Shown here: piece after piece, positions 40,818-51,300 of the stretch | Layout: each line of letters starts with the position of its first letter | Position numbering within the stretch: position 1 is the first letter of the stretch | DNA from: JAGOME01 sp039812375 | GTDB lineage: Bacteria; Actinomycetota; Actinomycetes; Actinomycetales; Dermatophilaceae | Direction: 5' to 3' | NCBI GenBank assembly: GCA_039812375.1 | Contig: JBDIAO010000001.1 | Span: 62,001 to 126,000, forward strand | Length of the DNA stretch: 64,000 bases | Translations under genes and position numbers: made by a program | Notes under the pieces: model-generated | Told to the model about the DNA's origin: nothing | Database searches by the model: none | The model's input: the letters and a program-made list of their open reading frames with translations, nothing else

Positions 40818-41639
40818 TCAGCGCTCCTTCTTCTGGCGTGCCTCCATGCGGCGCACGACCGTGGACAACGGGAGGGTGATGAGCAGGTAGCAGAAGCCAG
40901 CGACGACGAGGGGAGTGAGGTTGGCGTTGGTGTTGGCGATGTCACGGCCGTATTTGGTCAGCTCGTAGCCGTCCCGGGCCAGGCCGAGGATGTAGACCAG
41001 CGAGGAGTCCTTGACGAGCAGGATGAGCTCGTTCGTCAGTGGCGGGGTGACGATCCGGAAGGCCTGCGGTAGGACGATCCGGCGGGTCGCCGTGCCGGCC
41101 GGCATACCCAGCGAGCGGGCGGCCTCGATCTGGCCCTTGGGGACGGCTTGGATGCCCGCCCGGACCGTCTCCGCCATGTATGCCGCGGCGACCAGTCCCA
41201 GCGCGACCCATACCGTGCCGTAGGGGTCGAAGGGGATCTCCAGGCCCGGGAAGGCGAGCGGCAGCAACCCGAAGGCGATGAAGACCACGATCGCCGGCAG
41301 TCCTCGGAAGAACTCGATGTACACCATGGACAGCCACCGGTACGGGCCCACCGAGGAGAGCCGCATGAGGGCGAGCGCTGTCCCGAAGACCAGACCGAAC
41401 ACGAAGGCGCCCACGGTGTAGGCGAGCGTGTTGAGGAACGCCCGGCCCAGCCCCTGGGTCAGGGCCGCGTAGATCATGTCGGGTCGGAAGAAGACCGCCT
41501 GGATCTGGTGCCAGTCCGCGGCCCAGATCGCGACGCCGGCGACGGCGACGAGGACGACGTACTGCGCCGCACGCATGCGTTGCGCACGCTTGCGCGGGGA
41601 GAGTGGCTTGCGCACCGGGGTGGTCGTAGCGGCGGTCAT
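40818..41639 (-). CDS. polar amino acid ABC transporter, permease (system 1)
   Basis: 273 residues of the HisM/GlnP family. Membrane segments alternate, and the EAA loop with EAARSLGMPAGTATRRIVLPQA is clear. It forms the membrane channel for the ATPase encoded five bases downstream. GGAGGCGCC lies just before the ATG on the minus strand. Confidence 0.94.
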   Translation of the reverse strand: MTAATTTPVRKPLSPRKRAQRMRAAQYVVLVAVAGVAIWAADWHQIQAVFFRPDMIYAALTQGLGRAFLNTLAYTVGAFVFGLVFGTALALMRLSSVGPYRWLSMVYIEFFRGLPAIVVFIAFGLLPLAFPGLEIPFDPYGTVWVALGLVAAAYMAETVRAGIQAVPKGQIEAARSLGMPAGTATRRIVLPQAFRIVTPPLTNELILLVKDSSLVYILGLARDGYELTKYGRDIANTNANLTPLVVAGFCYLLITLPLSTVVRRMEARQKKER

Positions 41640-41688
41640 GGCGCCTCCTCACAGGGCGAGCTGATGGGCTCGGGAGAGGTCCTGACGC

Positions 41689-41726
41689 CGAGGCGGCGGG
41701 ACGGGGAACACCGTACCGCCGCCTCG
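41689..41726 (-). terminator. intra-operon hairpin between binding protein and permease genes
   Basis: CGAGGCGGCGG (41689-41699) pairs with CCGCCGCCTCG (41716-41726). It lies just after the binding-protein stop and before the permease start. Such a structure may attenuate transcription or protect upstream mRNA, so that the binding protein is made in excess. Confidence 0.6.
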
Positions 41727-41746
41727 TGCGCGGTGGGGGGTCGAAC

Positions 41747-42586
41747 CTAGTTGGGTGCGTCGACGCCGAACCACTTCTTGTAGATCGTGTTGTAGCTTCC
41801 GTCCGTCTTGGCGGTGGCAAGGACCTCGTTGGTCACCTTGGCCAGGGCGGTGCCATTGGCGTTGTTCTTCTGGAACATGATCCCGTATTGCTCACCGGTG
41901 TCGAACTCCTTGACGACCTCGGTGGTCGGGTTGTCCTTGGCGTAGGCGAAGAGGGCGCCGTTGTCGTTGATCGCTGCGTCGACCCGGCCCGCGAGCACGC
42001 CAGCCGCCTGGGTGGGCAAGTCGTCGAAGACGACAACGGTGTATCCGTCGGTGTCCTTGTTCTTGTCCGCGAAGATCTGGCCGGTGGTGTCGGTCTGGAC
42101 ACCAAGCTTCTTGCCCTTGAGGTCGGGCAGATCCTTGATGCCCGAATCCTTCTTGACGAGCAGGGCCTGAGTGGCCTTGAAGTAGGGGTCAGAGAAGAGG
42201 ACCGTCTCGGCACGCTTGTCGGTGATTGTCACCGCTCCGGCGGCAGCATCGCACTTCTTGGCTGCGAACACGGCGCCCGAGGTCATCGACGCGAAGTCGA
42301 TGTCGACGATCTCCTGCTGCACTCCGAGCTTCTTGGCGACCAGGTCCATCACGTCGACGTCGAAGCCGACGACGTTGCCGGAGTCGTCCTTGAACTGGAA
42401 CGGCTTGTAGGACAGGTGGGTGCAGACGAGCAGCTTTCCCGGCTTGAGCAGGGTCACTCCGGCCGCGTTGGGGCTGGCGCTGCCACCTGCGGACCCGGAT
42501 CCACCGCTGCAGGCGGCCAGGGCGAGGGAGGACAGGGCCGCGGCGGCGAGAAGCAGGCGGACTCGGCGAGGGCGTGCAGAGGACAC
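41747..42586 (-). CDS. polar amino acid ABC transporter, substrate-binding lipoprotein (system 1)
   Basis: 279 residues from GTG 42586, set by AAGGAG seven bases upstream. The signal peptide ends in the lipobox LALAAC, so it is a lipoprotein tethered outside the membrane. The SBP_bac_3 fold shows GKLLVCTHLSYKPFQFKDDS, GFDVDVMDLVAKKLGV and GRVDAAINDNGALFAYAKD. The ligand is probably a polar or cationic amino acid; exact specificity is not readable. Longer in-frame starts to 42832 lack a signal peptide at the N-terminus. Confidence 0.92.
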   Translation of the reverse strand: MSSARPRRVRLLLAAAALSSLALAACSGGSGSAGGSASPNAAGVTLLKPGKLLVCTHLSYKPFQFKDDSGNVVGFDVDVMDLVAKKLGVQQEIVDIDFASMTSGAVFAAKKCDAAAGAVTITDKRAETVLFSDPYFKATQALLVKKDSGIKDLPDLKGKKLGVQTDTTGQIFADKNKDTDGYTVVVFDDLPTQAAGVLAGRVDAAINDNGALFAYAKDNPTTEVVKEFDTGEQYGIMFQKNNANGTALAKVTNEVLATAKTDGSYNTIYKKWFGVDAPN

Positions 42587-42749
42587 GAGATGACTCCTTG
42601 GGACGAGAACGGTGGGACCACGCTCGCACTTCGCCCCAAGCCGGAGCAACGCCACCGGCCGATGGGGGCGCGTCAGGTACCGAATTGTGATGATGTCGCC
42701 GTCCGCGGCTGCGACCGCCCGGCCCTGCCGCCGCGGCGGTGCGCGGCGA

Positions 42750-44120
42750 TCAGCGGCGGTGCGCGGAGATGATCCGGGCGTAGGCCCGCCCGGAGTCCTT
42801 GATGGTGCGCACCTGAGTGTCGTAGTCGACATAGATGATGCCGAAGCGCTTGGCGAAACCCTCGGCCCACTCGAAGTTGTCCATCAGGGACCATGCGAAG
42901 TATCCACGGATGTCGGCGGCACCGGTGCGCACCGCTTCGTGGGCGGCCTGGAGGTGGGCGTGCAGGTAGTCCACTCGTTCCGGGTCGTGGACCGCACCGT
43001 CGGGGTCGACGACATCGGGCCATGCAGAGCCGTTCTCGGTGACGTAGATCGGCAGGCCGGACTCGTGCGCTGAGCGTTCCAGGATGAGCCGGAAGGACTC
43101 GGGGGAGATCTCCCATCCCATGTCGGTCAGTGGCGGCTGCGGCGCCAACTCCTCGACACCCTCGCAGCCTGGCATGTTCGTCGGGTTGGTTTCAGGGTCG
43201 CCGGCGCGCACCCGGGTGGGGAAGTAGTTGTTTACCCCGAGATTGTCCAGGGGTGCGCTGATGGTCCGCAGGTCGTCGTGGTGGATGTAGGAGTGGTCGC
43301 TCAGGTGGGCGGTGTCGTGCAGCAGACCGCCGGGGTATGCCGCGTGGAAGAGCGGTCCGTAGAAGAGGCCGTTGAGGGCGTTGTCGGCTCGGCGCACCGC
43401 GTCCAGGTCCCGCTCGTCAGCATCCTCGGGGATGATGACCTGACTTGGGTTGAGCGTGATGGACACCTGGGCGCCGGGGCAGTGCTCCCGGATGACCGGG
43501 ACCGCGGTGCCATGCGCGAGCAGGAGGTGATGGGCAGCAACCAGCCCCTCGAGTGGGTCGCGGTGGCCGGGCGCGTGCACCCCGATGGCGTGGCTGAGAA
43601 TCGAGGAGCACCACGGCTCGTTGAGCGTCGTCCAGTGGGTCACCCGGTCACCGAGCACATCGACGACGGCGGCGGCATACTCGGTGAACCATGCCGCGAC
43701 ATCCCGGTTGAGCCAGCCGCCGCGCTCGCCGAGGACCTGGGGCAGGTCCCAGTGGTACAACGTGGCGAACGGGGTGATGTTGCGTGCGAGCAGCTCGTCG
43801 ACGAGCCGCTCGTAGAAGTCGAGCCCGCGAGGGTTCGCGGTGCCGGTGCCAGTCGGGATCACCCGGGGCCAGGCGATCGAGAACCGGTATGCCGTCAGGC
43901 CGAGCTCACCCATGAGCGCCACGTCGCCGGGCATCCGGTGGTAGTGATCGCACGCGATCTCACCGGTATCACCGCCGACGATCCGGCCCGGCTCTCGGCA
44001 GAAGGTGTCCCAGATCGACTCGGAGCGGCCGTCCTCGCTGGTCGCACCCTCGATCTGGAATGCGGCCGTGGCGGCCCCGAAGTGGAAGCCGTTCGGGAAG
44101 GACCGGGAGAAGGAAGTCAC
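42750..44120 (-). CDS. family GH1 beta-glucosidase
   Basis: 456 residues from GTG 44120. It hydrolyses beta-glycosides with retention. The acid/base is Glu168 in TTLNEPW and the nucleophile is Glu362 in YVTENGSAW. The N-terminal FHFGAATAAFQIEGA and the end WSLMDNFEWAEGFAKRFGII complete the signature. No signal peptide, so it acts on imported di- or oligosaccharides. It sits between two amino acid ABC operons with no sugar transporter nearby. A TAGCGT box 7 nt upstream supports the start. Confidence 0.93.
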   Translation of the reverse strand: MTSFSRSFPNGFHFGAATAAFQIEGATSEDGRSESIWDTFCREPGRIVGGDTGEIACDHYHRMPGDVALMGELGLTAYRFSIAWPRVIPTGTGTANPRGLDFYERLVDELLARNITPFATLYHWDLPQVLGERGGWLNRDVAAWFTEYAAAVVDVLGDRVTHWTTLNEPWCSSILSHAIGVHAPGHRDPLEGLVAAHHLLLAHGTAVPVIREHCPGAQVSITLNPSQVIIPEDADERDLDAVRRADNALNGLFYGPLFHAAYPGGLLHDTAHLSDHSYIHHDDLRTISAPLDNLGVNNYFPTRVRAGDPETNPTNMPGCEGVEELAPQPPLTDMGWEISPESFRLILERSAHESGLPIYVTENGSAWPDVVDPDGAVHDPERVDYLHAHLQAAHEAVRTGAADIRGYFAWSLMDNFEWAEGFAKRFGIIYVDYDTQVRTIKDSGRAYARIISAHRR

Positions 44121-44127
44121 GCTGCCT

Positions 44128-44133
44128 ACGCTA
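44128..44133 (-). promoter_or_regulatory. candidate -10 box of the GH1 gene
   Basis: TAGCGT on the minus strand ends 7 nt before the GTG at 44120. Leaderless-type spacing. Confidence 0.45.
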
Positions 44134-44154
44134 GCGATCCGCCGCGAGCTAGGC

Positions 44155-45024
44155 CTAGCTGTCCTGCGAGTCCGCCAGATCCACCCCGGCGAGGATCTCG
44201 CTGACCTGAGTGTGCGACGCCTGCTCGTCGTGTTCGGCCCGCATCCGACGCAGAAAGTCCTTGGTGCGCTGGTGCTGGGGGTTGCGGATGACCGAGGACG
44301 GCGCTCCCTGCTCGACAACGACCCCACCGTCCATGAAGACGACCTCGTCGGCGACGTCGTGGGCGAAGCCCATCTCGTGGGTGACCACGATCATCGTCAT
44401 CCCCGACCGAGCGAGTTCGCGCATGACTTCGAGGACCTCGCCGACGAGCTCAGGATCCAGGGCGCTCGTCGGCTCGTCGAAGAGCATGAGCTTGGGGTCC
44501 ATGGCAAGTGCCCGGGCGATGGCCACGCGTTGCTGCTGGCCACCGGAGAGCTGGGCCGGGTAGGCATCCGGCTTGTCCTTCAAGCCCACTCGGGCAAGCA
44601 GTTCCAGGCCGCGGCTGCGAGCCTGGGCCTTGGCAACCTTCTTGACCTGGACCGGGCCCTCCATGATGTTCTCCAGCGCCGTCTTGTGCGGGAAAAGGTT
44701 GAAGCGCTGGAAGCACATGCCGATGTCGCGGCGCTGCGCCGCGATGGCCTTGTCGGTGAGCCGATGGAGCGTGCCGCCCTTGTCGGCATACCCCATGAGG
44801 TCGCCATCGACGAAGATCCGGCCGCCGTCGATCGTCTCGAGCTGGTTGATGCACCGCAGGAAGGTCGTCTTGCCTGACCCCGAAGGGCCGAGGAGGACGA
44901 CGACTTCGCCCGGCCACACGTCGAGGTCGATTCCTTTGAGCACCTCGTTGCCGTGGAAGGACTTGTGGACGTTGACGGCATGGACAAGCGAGGCACCCTG
45001 GCGTCGCGCAGTGGAGGTCGTCAT
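44155..45024 (-). CDS. polar amino acid ABC transporter, ATP-binding protein (system 2)
   Basis: 289 residues from ATG 45024, which overlaps the permease stop (TGATG). Walker A is LLGPSGSGKTTFLRCINQLE, the signature is QLSGGQQQRVAIARALAMDP, and Walker B is LMLFDEPTSALDPELVGE. It is a paralogue of the system 1 ATPase (39919-40812), with identical stretches at the Walker B and signature sites. Confidence 0.94.
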   Translation of the reverse strand: MTTSTARRQGASLVHAVNVHKSFHGNEVLKGIDLDVWPGEVVVLLGPSGSGKTTFLRCINQLETIDGGRIFVDGDLMGYADKGGTLHRLTDKAIAAQRRDIGMCFQRFNLFPHKTALENIMEGPVQVKKVAKAQARSRGLELLARVGLKDKPDAYPAQLSGGQQQRVAIARALAMDPKLMLFDEPTSALDPELVGEVLEVMRELARSGMTMIVVTHEMGFAHDVADEVVFMDGGVVVEQGAPSSVIRNPQHQRTKDFLRRMRAEHDEQASHTQVSEILAGVDLADSQDS

Positions 45025-45935
45025 CAGTGGTCCGCCGCAACCTTTTGTAGCTTGGCCTGGGCCTTCTTGCTCGGTTGGCCGAAGCCTCGCCCGAAGTACC
45101 TCTCGAGATAGGACTGGCCGATCATGAGGATGGTGCAGACGATGAGGTACCACAGCGTGGCCGCCATGAGCCCGGGCATGATCTTGAAGGACCGGGAGCC
45201 GAAGAGGGTGGCCTGGTAGTAGAGCTCGACGATGATCTGCGCGGCGATGAACAGCGAGGTGTCCTTGACCATAGCGATGGTCTCGTTGCCCGTCGGGGGG
45301 ACGATGACCCGCATCGCCTGAGGGAGCACGATCCGGCGCATCGTCTTGCCCGGGGACATCCCGATCGCCTGGGCGGCCTCGCTCTGGCCCTTGTCGACCG
45401 AGAGGATCCCGGCCCGGGCGATCTCAGCCATGTAGGCCGACTCGGACAGGCCGAGGGCCAGCGAGCCGATCCACACCGTGCTCGAGAACGACTGGTAGTC
45501 GAGGGTGAAGAACGTGATGTTGGTGAACGGGATGCCGATCTGGAAGGTGCTGTAGAGGTAGCCGATACCGACCGCGAACAGGGAGAGCAGCACGTAGCGC
45601 GGGATCGAGCGGAAGAACCAGGTATAGGCAAAGGCGACACCGCGCAGAACCGGGTTGTCCGACATCCGCATGATCGCGAGCAGAATCCCCAGGACGATGC
45701 CGATGATCATCGACAGCACGGTGCCGAGGATGGTGCCCATCCACAGACCCTGGATGACGGGTTTCTGCTGCATGATCTGGAACGTGTAGGCCCAGTCCCA
45801 CTTCTCGTTCGTGACGAACGAGCTGACCATCATCGCGACGATGACGGCGATCACGACGACGGCAACCCATCGCCCGGGGTGCCGGACCGGCCGGGCGTGG
45901 ATTTCGCCCGGCCGGTCCTCAGTGACGGCGGTCAT
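45024..45935 (-). CDS. polar amino acid ABC transporter, permease (system 2)
   Basis: 303 residues, HisM/GlnP family, with the EAA loop EAAQAIGMSPGKTMRRIVLP and about five to six membrane segments. A long basic N-terminal region precedes helix 1 (WVAVVVIAVIVAMMVSSFVT). It partners the ATPase downstream and the binding protein seven bases upstream. Confidence 0.94.
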   Translation of the reverse strand: MTAVTEDRPGEIHARPVRHPGRWVAVVVIAVIVAMMVSSFVTNEKWDWAYTFQIMQQKPVIQGLWMGTILGTVLSMIIGIVLGILLAIMRMSDNPVLRGVAFAYTWFFRSIPRYVLLSLFAVGIGYLYSTFQIGIPFTNITFFTLDYQSFSSTVWIGSLALGLSESAYMAEIARAGILSVDKGQSEAAQAIGMSPGKTMRRIVLPQAMRVIVPPTGNETIAMVKDTSLFIAAQIIVELYYQATLFGSRSFKIMPGLMAATLWYLIVCTILMIGQSYLERYFGRGFGQPSKKAQAKLQKVAADH

Positions 45936-45942
45936 CGGTGCG

Positions 45943-46863
45943 TCAGCCGACGGATGGGTTCACGGCGAAGTCCGTGATCGCGCCGGCCTCGGCCTTCCAC
46001 TTGGTGAGGATCGCCTGGTAGGTTCCGTCTGCCTCCATGGCCTTCAGCGCATCGGCGACAGCTTGGGCGAAGTCGGTCTCATCCTTGGGGAAGACGAAGC
46101 CGTAGGGGGCTGAGTCGTACTGCTCGCCGAGGAGTTCGACGCTGCCGTTGGTCAGCTGCACCGCGGCGATGGCCGGCGGCAGGTCGACGGCCATCGCGTC
46201 GGCCTTGCCGGACTGGATCATCGCGGTGACCTTGGCCTGGTCGGGGTCGACGAGTAGCTGGATTGCTGGCTTGCCGGCGTCGGTGCACTTCTTACTGCGC
46301 GCGGTGAGGTCGTCAACCTGGACTGTGCCCTTCTGGACGGCGACCTGCAGCCCACAGGCGTTGTCCGGGTCGACCTTCTTCGGGTTTCCCTTCTGGACAA
46401 CCCACTGTGTGCCGGCCTTGAAGTAGCTGACCATGTTGACCTCCTTCATCCGGTCCGCGTTGATCGTGAAGGAGGAGACACCGGCGTCGTACTTGCCGCT
46501 GCTCACGCCGAGGATGATCGAGTCGAAACCGGTCGGCTGCCAGTCGGTCTTGAGCCCGAACCGCTCCATGACCGCGTTGAACAAGTCGACGTCCATGCCG
46601 ATGACCGTCTTGCCGTCGGTGTCGAGATACTCATTGGGCTGGTAGGTGGCGTCCGTGCCGACGATGATCTTGCCGGCCGACTTGATCTTGGGCGGGATTT
46701 TGGCGACGAGAGCGGGATCTGCAGTAGCGCTCGTACCGCTGCTCGCCTCCGGTGACTTGCTCGAGTTGTCGGTGGACAGGGAGCTGGAGCCGCAGGCGGC
46801 GAGACCGAGCGCGGCGATCATCGCTACGGCGGAGCCGAGGCGGGCGGTGCGGAATGAGGGCAC
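45943..46863 (-). CDS. polar amino acid ABC transporter, substrate-binding lipoprotein (system 2)
   Basis: 306 residues from GTG, with AAGGAG 6 nt upstream. The signal peptide ends LGLAAC (lipobox), followed by a Ser-rich linker. The SBP_bac_3 domain shows GKIIVGTDATYQPNEYLDTD, DVDLFNAVMERFGLKTDWQP and PYGFVFPKDETDFAQAVADA. It heads the operon 46863-44155. Its ligand is unknown, and it is clearly diverged from the system 1 protein. Confidence 0.92.
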   Translation of the reverse strand: MPSFRTARLGSAVAMIAALGLAACGSSSLSTDNSSKSPEASSGTSATADPALVAKIPPKIKSAGKIIVGTDATYQPNEYLDTDGKTVIGMDVDLFNAVMERFGLKTDWQPTGFDSIILGVSSGKYDAGVSSFTINADRMKEVNMVSYFKAGTQWVVQKGNPKKVDPDNACGLQVAVQKGTVQVDDLTARSKKCTDAGKPAIQLLVDPDQAKVTAMIQSGKADAMAVDLPPAIAAVQLTNGSVELLGEQYDSAPYGFVFPKDETDFAQAVADALKAMEADGTYQAILTKWKAEAGAITDFAVNPSVG

Positions 46864-47018
46864 GGAAAACTCCTTCAGTGCGGGTCACGTGGGTCGCGCT
46901 GGCGTGCGGCCTGCCTTACCGTGCCACTGTGCCACGCGGTGCGCAATGATCGGCACGAGGATTGCAGCCAAGTTGTTGCCGTCCGGCCTCGCCGTGGGCG
47001 GTATCGCCGCTGTTGACC

Positions 47019-47530
47019 TCACTCCACCTGGCGGAGCAGACCCGTGTCGACGTCATACATGAAGCCACCCACGCGGGCATAGCCGGCGATGAGCGGGTGC
47101 GAGCGGACCGCGGCGAGATCGGCACGCAGGGCCTCGATCTGGTCGGTCACGATGTGGAAACCCTGCCACGCGGCATTGGTCCCGCTCGAGGCGCTGATCT
47201 TGTCCCGCAGTTCTCGCTCGGTGCTGCTCGACATCGCGCACTTGGTGTGCGGGACGATGAGGATGCGCCCCACGTTGAGCAGGTGCACCGCCAGGATGAG
47301 AGCCTCGGCCGCCGCGGGGGTGATCCGCCCGCCGGGGTTGCGGAAGATCTTCGCGTCGCCGAGCCTCAGCCCGATCATCCGCAGTGGCTCGATGCGGCTG
47401 TCCATGCACGTCACGACCGCGACCCCGGCCTTGGCGATGCCGTCGAAGCCGGCGTGTTCGGTGGCTGCTGCGTAGCGCCGGTTGGCCTCAAGGAGGTCCT
47501 CGAACCCACTCGGGAGTTGCTTCTGCGTGC

Positions 47531-47534
<4 letters not shown>
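47019..47534 (-). CDS. beta-class carbonic anhydrase
   Basis: 171 residues from ATG 47534. It interconverts CO2 and bicarbonate. The zinc ligands are Cys43 (with Asp45/Arg47 of CMDSRI), His95 and Cys98 (IVPHTKC). It is of the small actinobacterial type. The start overlaps the fumarase stop (ATGA), so it is the second gene of a fumarase-carbonic anhydrase operon. Confidence 0.92.
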
Positions 47535-49255
<1,721 letters not shown>

Positions 49256-49280
49256 GGTTCCTCCCGATGGGTGGTGCGGG

Positions 49281-50246
49281 TCAGAGCTCGTCACGGGTTG
49301 GCGCGTAGGCACCGGCGCGGCCGACGGTGACGGCCGAGGTCGCCAGTCCTCGCTCGATCGCGGGACGAACCTGTTCCAGTGTGCTCTCCCGCAGACGAGT
49401 GCGTGCACCCGGCTCCCCGAGCAGTCCCAGGTCGAGGAGTCCGGAGATGAGCCCCGCCATGAACGAGTCACCGGCTCCCACAGTGTCGACGACCTGCGAA
49501 TCCTCAGGGGGAAGGGTGAGGCTCCGGTCCTCGCGCCGGGTCCGGTAGGTCACCCCGTCAGCCCCCAGGGTGACAACCGCCAGCCCCGCCCCGGACGCGC
49601 ACCAGCGGGCCATCACGCCCTGGGCACTCTCGCCAGGATAGAGGAAGTCAAGGTCGTCCGAGCTCGCTTTGACGAGGTCTGCCAGAGCCACGAGGTCCTC
49701 GACGAGTGGCCGGACCTGCTGCGCGCCGCCCATGATGGAGGGCCGGATGTTGGGGTCGTAGGAGGTGGTGCCGTGCTGGCGAACCGTGGCGAGGGTTGCT
49801 CGTATGCCGCTCGCTCCAGGTTCGAGGACCGCGCCGATCGACCCGGTGTGGGCGTGGACGGTGCCCGAAGTGACTGTCCGGCCAGGCACACCAAGGTGCA
49901 GTTCGAACTCATAGGTCGCCGCCCTGGCGGCGTCGATCCGGGCGATGGCCGTCGACGTCGGCTCCCGCGTGCGGCTGCCCTCGACGAGGGTGACACCGCC
50001 GGTGTCCAGGAGATCGCAGACGCGGTCCCCGCGCTCGTCGTCGCCGATCGCGGTGGCGAAGTCCACGGCGTGACCGAGCCGGCTGACTCCGAGAGCGACG
50101 TTGAGCGGGCTTCCGCCGACATGCTCGCGGGTGCCACCACTTGGGTCGAGGACGACGTCGATGAGTGCTTCGCCGAGCACCAGCACCCGGTGCGCAGATG
50201 CGTCGGCTGAGGCCACGGCCGAGGAGGTCCGGGGGGTTCGCTGCAC
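49281..50246 (-). CDS. PfkB-family carbohydrate kinase, probable fructokinase
   Basis: 321 residues from GTG 50246. The N-terminal VLVLGEALIDVVLDPSGG and GGSPLNVALGVSRLG are the PfkB substrate-side motifs. DTVGAGDSFMAGLISGL holds the catalytic aspartate and anion hole. It most resembles fructokinases or ribokinase-like enzymes; the sugar is not certain. It follows close upstream of fumA, but the 25-bp gap and the separate fumA Shine-Dalgarno site leave co-transcription open. A TAGAGT box 7 nt before the GTG supports the start. Confidence 0.88.
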   Translation of the reverse strand: MQRTPRTSSAVASADASAHRVLVLGEALIDVVLDPSGGTREHVGGSPLNVALGVSRLGHAVDFATAIGDDERGDRVCDLLDTGGVTLVEGSRTREPTSTAIARIDAARAATYEFELHLGVPGRTVTSGTVHAHTGSIGAVLEPGASGIRATLATVRQHGTTSYDPNIRPSIMGGAQQVRPLVEDLVALADLVKASSDDLDFLYPGESAQGVMARWCASGAGLAVVTLGADGVTYRTRREDRSLTLPPEDSQVVDTVGAGDSFMAGLISGLLDLGLLGEPGARTRLRESTLEQVRPAIERGLATSAVTVGRAGAYAPTRDEL

Positions 50247-50253
50247 GCTGGCG

Positions 50254-50259
50254 ACTCTA
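50254..50259 (-). promoter_or_regulatory. candidate -10 box of the PfkB kinase gene
   Basis: TAGAGT on the minus strand ends 7 nt before GTG 50246. Confidence 0.45.
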
Positions 50260-50290
50260 GTGGGCTCTGCGGACGCGGCCCGGCTCCAGG

Positions 50291-50360
50291 TCGTGGCGTC
50301 CCGTTCGTGGCGTCCCGTTCGTGGCGCCGTCTTCGTGGCGCCGTCTTCGTGGCGCAGTCC
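50291..50360. repeat. five 14-bp tandem repeats in a divergent promoter region
   Basis: TCGTGGCGTCCCGT at 50291-50304 and 50305-50318, TCGTGGCGCCGTCT at 50319-50332 and 50333-50346, and a diverged unit at 50347-50360. It lies between the divergent PfkB kinase and DUF4245 genes. A 14-bp period is not a multiple of three, so it is unlikely to be coding. Confidence 0.9.
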
Positions 50361-50412
50361 CGTTGGCCGTGCCGGATTCGTGCTCTGCTCGCTGGCTTGC
50401 GAGGATGGGGTG

Positions 50413-51048
50413 ATGAGTGGCGCATCGGGTGACCCGGCAGCGGGGGGCGAGCACGCGGCATACGTGACCTCCACAGCGGCGAGGGTGGACCACCCACCGG
50501 CGACCCCGCGCAGCCGGTATGCGCTCGGATCCGTCCCCAACATGCTGCGTTCGCTGCTCGTCATCGGGTTGCTCATGGCCGGGCTGGTGTTCCTCGTGCC
50601 GCGGGTGAACTCCCTGTCTGGGCCAGCCGTCGACGTGCATGCGACCGGACTTGACGTCGTCGAGCGCACCGGCTGGCCGGTCGTCGAGGCGCGCGGACTG
50701 CCGACGGGCTGGACGGCGACGGCGGCGCGCTTCGTCAAGGCCACCGATGGGAAGATGACCTGGCTCGCGGGATACCAGACGCCGGACGGGGACTACGTCA
50801 GCGTCGAGCAGACAGAGAGTGCGACCTCGGCATGGATCTCCGCCCAGGTCAACCGGGCACGCAGAGTCGGCGAGGTGGAGCGGGCCGGGATGACATGGAC
50901 CAAGTACGAGCGGGGAGCCAAGGTCCAGAACTCGCTCGTCCACGTGCCGACCGCGCCCGGTGAGCTGGCGACGCTGATCACCGGGACGGCTCCGTTCGAC
51001 GACATGCTCTTCTTCATCGACCATTTGCAGCCGGTGCGCAAGAGCTAG
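50413..51048 (+). CDS. DUF4245 family membrane-anchored protein
   Basis: 211 residues. After about 45 residues of cytoplasmic, low-complexity sequence there is one membrane segment (MLRSLLVIGLLMAGLVFLVP) and an extracytoplasmic DUF4245 domain (GLPTGWTATAARFVKATDGK, WTKYERGAKVQNSLVHV). The function is unknown; the family is actinobacterial and often lies next to xseAB, as here. ATG 50413 is chosen as the first codon after the repeat region. Confidence 0.8.
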   Translation: MSGASGDPAAGGEHAAYVTSTAARVDHPPATPRSRYALGSVPNMLRSLLVIGLLMAGLVFLVPRVNSLSGPAVDVHATGLDVVERTGWPVVEARGLPTGWTATAARFVKATDGKMTWLAGYQTPDGDYVSVEQTESATSAWISAQVNRARRVGEVERAGMTWTKYERGAKVQNSLVHVPTAPGELATLITGTAPFDDMLFFIDHLQPVRKS

Positions 51049-51287
51049 CCCGTTGCGGTGGCGATCCTTGCCTCGGCGCGATCGAGCCAGTCCGCGCAGT
51101 GCTGCGCGAGGGCCTCACCGCGCGCCCACAGGGTCATCGCATCCTCCAGTCCCACCGTGCCGCCTTCGAGGCGGGACACGATGGCAACCAGCTCATCCCT
51201 GGCTGCCTCGTAACCGAGGGTGGCCACGTCCGCATTGGGGTCGTCCGGCCCGTCGCTGGGAGCCTCAGGGGAGCTGTCTTGGGACAT
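51045..51287 (-). CDS. xseB: exodeoxyribonuclease VII small subunit
   Basis: 80 residues. GYEAARDELVAIVSRLEGGT and LEDAMTLWARGEALAQHCAD are the XseB helical hairpin that binds XseA. A TAGAGT box 7 nt before ATG 51287, inside the xseA 3' end, suggests that it may also be made from its own leaderless transcript. It is convergent with DUF4245, with the two stop codons overlapping. Confidence 0.92.
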   Translation of the reverse strand: MSQDSSPEAPSDGPDDPNADVATLGYEAARDELVAIVSRLEGGTVGLEDAMTLWARGEALAQHCADWLDRAEARIATATG

Positions 51288-51294
51288 GGCCCGG

Positions 51295-51300
51295 ACTCTA
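51295..51300 (-). promoter_or_regulatory. candidate -10 box of xseB
   Basis: TAGAGT on the minus strand ends 7 nt before ATG 51287. Confidence 0.4.
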
